A stretch of DNA of 64,000 nt from Candidatus Nitrosopumilus sp. (GTDB taxonomy: Archaea > Thermoproteota > Nitrososphaeria > Nitrososphaerales > Nitrosopumilaceae): positions 186,001 through 250,000 of the forward strand of contig JABSRD010000001.1 in NCBI GenBank assembly GCA_013215285.1. The letters are read 5' to 3'. Below are positions 63,125-64,000 of the stretch, one piece after another. The notes under the pieces are model-generated. The model ran no database searches, was not told where the DNA came from, and was given only the letters and a program-made list of their open reading frames with translations. The stretch's first letter is position 1, and each line of letters opens with the position of its first letter. The position numbers and the translations under genes are program-made.

Positions 63125-63601
63125 CTATTCCACAGTTACATGAATCAATGGTGATTTCTCTAAAGGACAATCATTGCCATCCTTGTTAAGATTTACAATT
63201 TTATCTACAACATCCATACCTTCTGTTACTTCACCAAATACTGTGTATTGTCTGTCAAGAAATGTGCTATCAGCTGTTACAATGTAAAATTGTGAACCAG
63301 CACTGTTTGGATCTTGTGATCTAGCCATAGAAACTATGCCTCGTAAATGGGATCTTGAACTAAATTCTGCCTTGATATTATATCCTGGCCCTCCCATGCC
63401 CCATGAACCTTTGTTATCTGTTTTTGTATTTGGGTCGCCCCCCTGAATCATAAATCCAGGAATAACTCTATGGAAGAGAGTTCCATCATAGAATCCAGAT
63501 TTAGCTAATTTTTCAAAATTCCTAACTGTTTCAGGAGCTAATTCCGGTAGAAGTTTAAATGAAATTTTTCCAAAATTGGTTTCAATATTTATAGTAGACA
63601 T
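63125..63601 (-). CDS. Cyclophilin-type peptidyl-prolyl isomerase, cytosolic
   Basis: 158 residues, a single cyclophilin domain without signal peptide. FHRVIPGFMIQGGDPNTKTD and GIVSMARSQDPNSAGSQFYI hold the catalytic Arg and pocket. It speeds proline isomerisation in folding. It pairs with the secreted, multidomain cyclophilin at 3677. The downstream secreted-protein gene starts right after its stop, so they are likely co-transcribed. Confidence 0.95.
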   Translation of the reverse strand: MSTINIETNFGKISFKLLPELAPETVRNFEKLAKSGFYDGTLFHRVIPGFMIQGGDPNTKTDNKGSWGMGGPGYNIKAEFSSRSHLRGIVSMARSQDPNSAGSQFYIVTADSTFLDRQYTVFGEVTEGMDVVDKIVNLNKDGNDCPLEKSPLIHVTVE

Positions 63602-63845
63602 TGTAATTACTTTACTTTATTATCATAAGAGTCTTTTGAGAAACTTTTCTGACAATTCTTATAGATACTTAAAGTAAATTGAAAAATTCATAACGATCAG
63701 TACGTTTTTCGTTGATAAATTTATCATATAGTATTAAGAATTTTATTTTTTTCTATTTAATAAAAAATATGAATGTATTAAATATCATAATTTTAAAATT
63801 TCAAAAGTTATAGTGTTATATAGATCAATTAAAATTTAGAATTCG

Positions 63846-64000
63846 TTGAATCGTACAAACCAAAGCACGATAATTAAAGAAGCGATTAATTCTTATCTTG
63901 ACAAAGGGGTAACCGACAAACAGGATATCTATACCAAAGTAGTTGATGAACTTGGTGTACCAAGACCAACTGTAAGAAGAGTTGCAAGAGATCTAAGAAC
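63846..64000 (+). CDS. HTH protein, N-terminal part (cut by window edge)
   Basis: From TTG 63846: LNRTNQSTIIKEAINSYLDK, then KQDIYTKVVDELGVPRPTVR and RVARDL, running off the right edge. The D-E-L-G-V-P-R-P-T-V-R-R segment is a clear helix-turn-helix recognition unit. Only 51 codons are visible, so the family cannot be assigned; a transcription factor is likely. The 244-bp gap upstream is A/T-rich and shows nothing else. Confidence 0.7.
   Translation, partial: MNRTNQSTIIKEAINSYLDKGVTDKQDIYTKVVDELGVPRPTVRRVARDLR

Overview
This window reads as a chromosome segment of a marine-type ammonia-oxidising thaumarchaeon (Nitrososphaerota, Nitrosopumilus/Nitrosarchaeum-like). The grounds are very A+T-rich DNA, short gaps, frequent TTG/GTG starts, and an archaeal core gene set: Orc1/Cdc6, both PolD subunits, GINS, PCNA, thermosome, geranylgeranylglyceryl-phosphate synthase, Rpo11, TFS, archaeal CCA-adding enzyme, and cyclophilins and secreted proteins of a type familiar from this phylum. 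Genus is inferred from gene content and style; no database search was possible.

Layout. 1-8 kb: Hsp20 and CDC48 proteostasis pair (CDC48 runs off the left edge), an ACT-like protein, an NDH-2-like flavoprotein, a secreted cyclophilin with a CFI-box tail, and CbiE. 8-23 kb: a replication neighbourhood with DP1 and Orc1/Cdc6 (tail to tail), a probable replication origin with three ORB-like elements at 10.88-11.05 kb, an origin-side winged-helix protein, a small AbrB-type protein missed by the ORF track, DP2 next to GGGP synthase, SHMT, thermosome, glutamine synthetase and GINS. 23-41 kb: redox enzymes, tRNA-Pro(GGG), an RNA-processing operon (ThpR, CCA enzyme, kinase-like protein), a tight Prs/Trm-G10-like/RNase Z/Sir2 operon, an MscS channel with an unusual Cys insertion, a KamA-type radical SAM enzyme, and a cyclase-family gene broken by one in-frame TGA.

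41.55-50.10 kb: an integrated element of about 8.5 kb, bounded by an 11-bp direct repeat (TATTCTGGAAT). It has a left-end array of five GGTACAAGCT iterons, an HTH/recombinase-like protein, a one-helix peptide, a candidate capsid protein, a hendecad-repeat membrane protein, two proteins sharing a structural domain, a LamG-type protein that seems to start at ATA, and a run of small membrane, coiled-coil and basic proteins, all on the plus strand. The element separates two tiny paralogous host genes (48 and 50 aa). Joining the two flanks across the repeat rebuilds them as a tandem pair in which one stop codon abuts the next gene's Shine-Dalgarno sequence. I read the element as a small provirus or virus-derived plasmid inserted at the 3' end of the upstream paralog.

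50-64 kb: host core genes resume (Rpo11, TFS, PCNA, aspartate kinase, CbiH/CobJ, TyrRS, DegT aminotransferase, dUTPase-like protein, PfkB kinase), followed by zinc-ribbon miniproteins, secreted proteins, a second, cytosolic cyclophilin, and the start of an HTH gene cut by the right edge.
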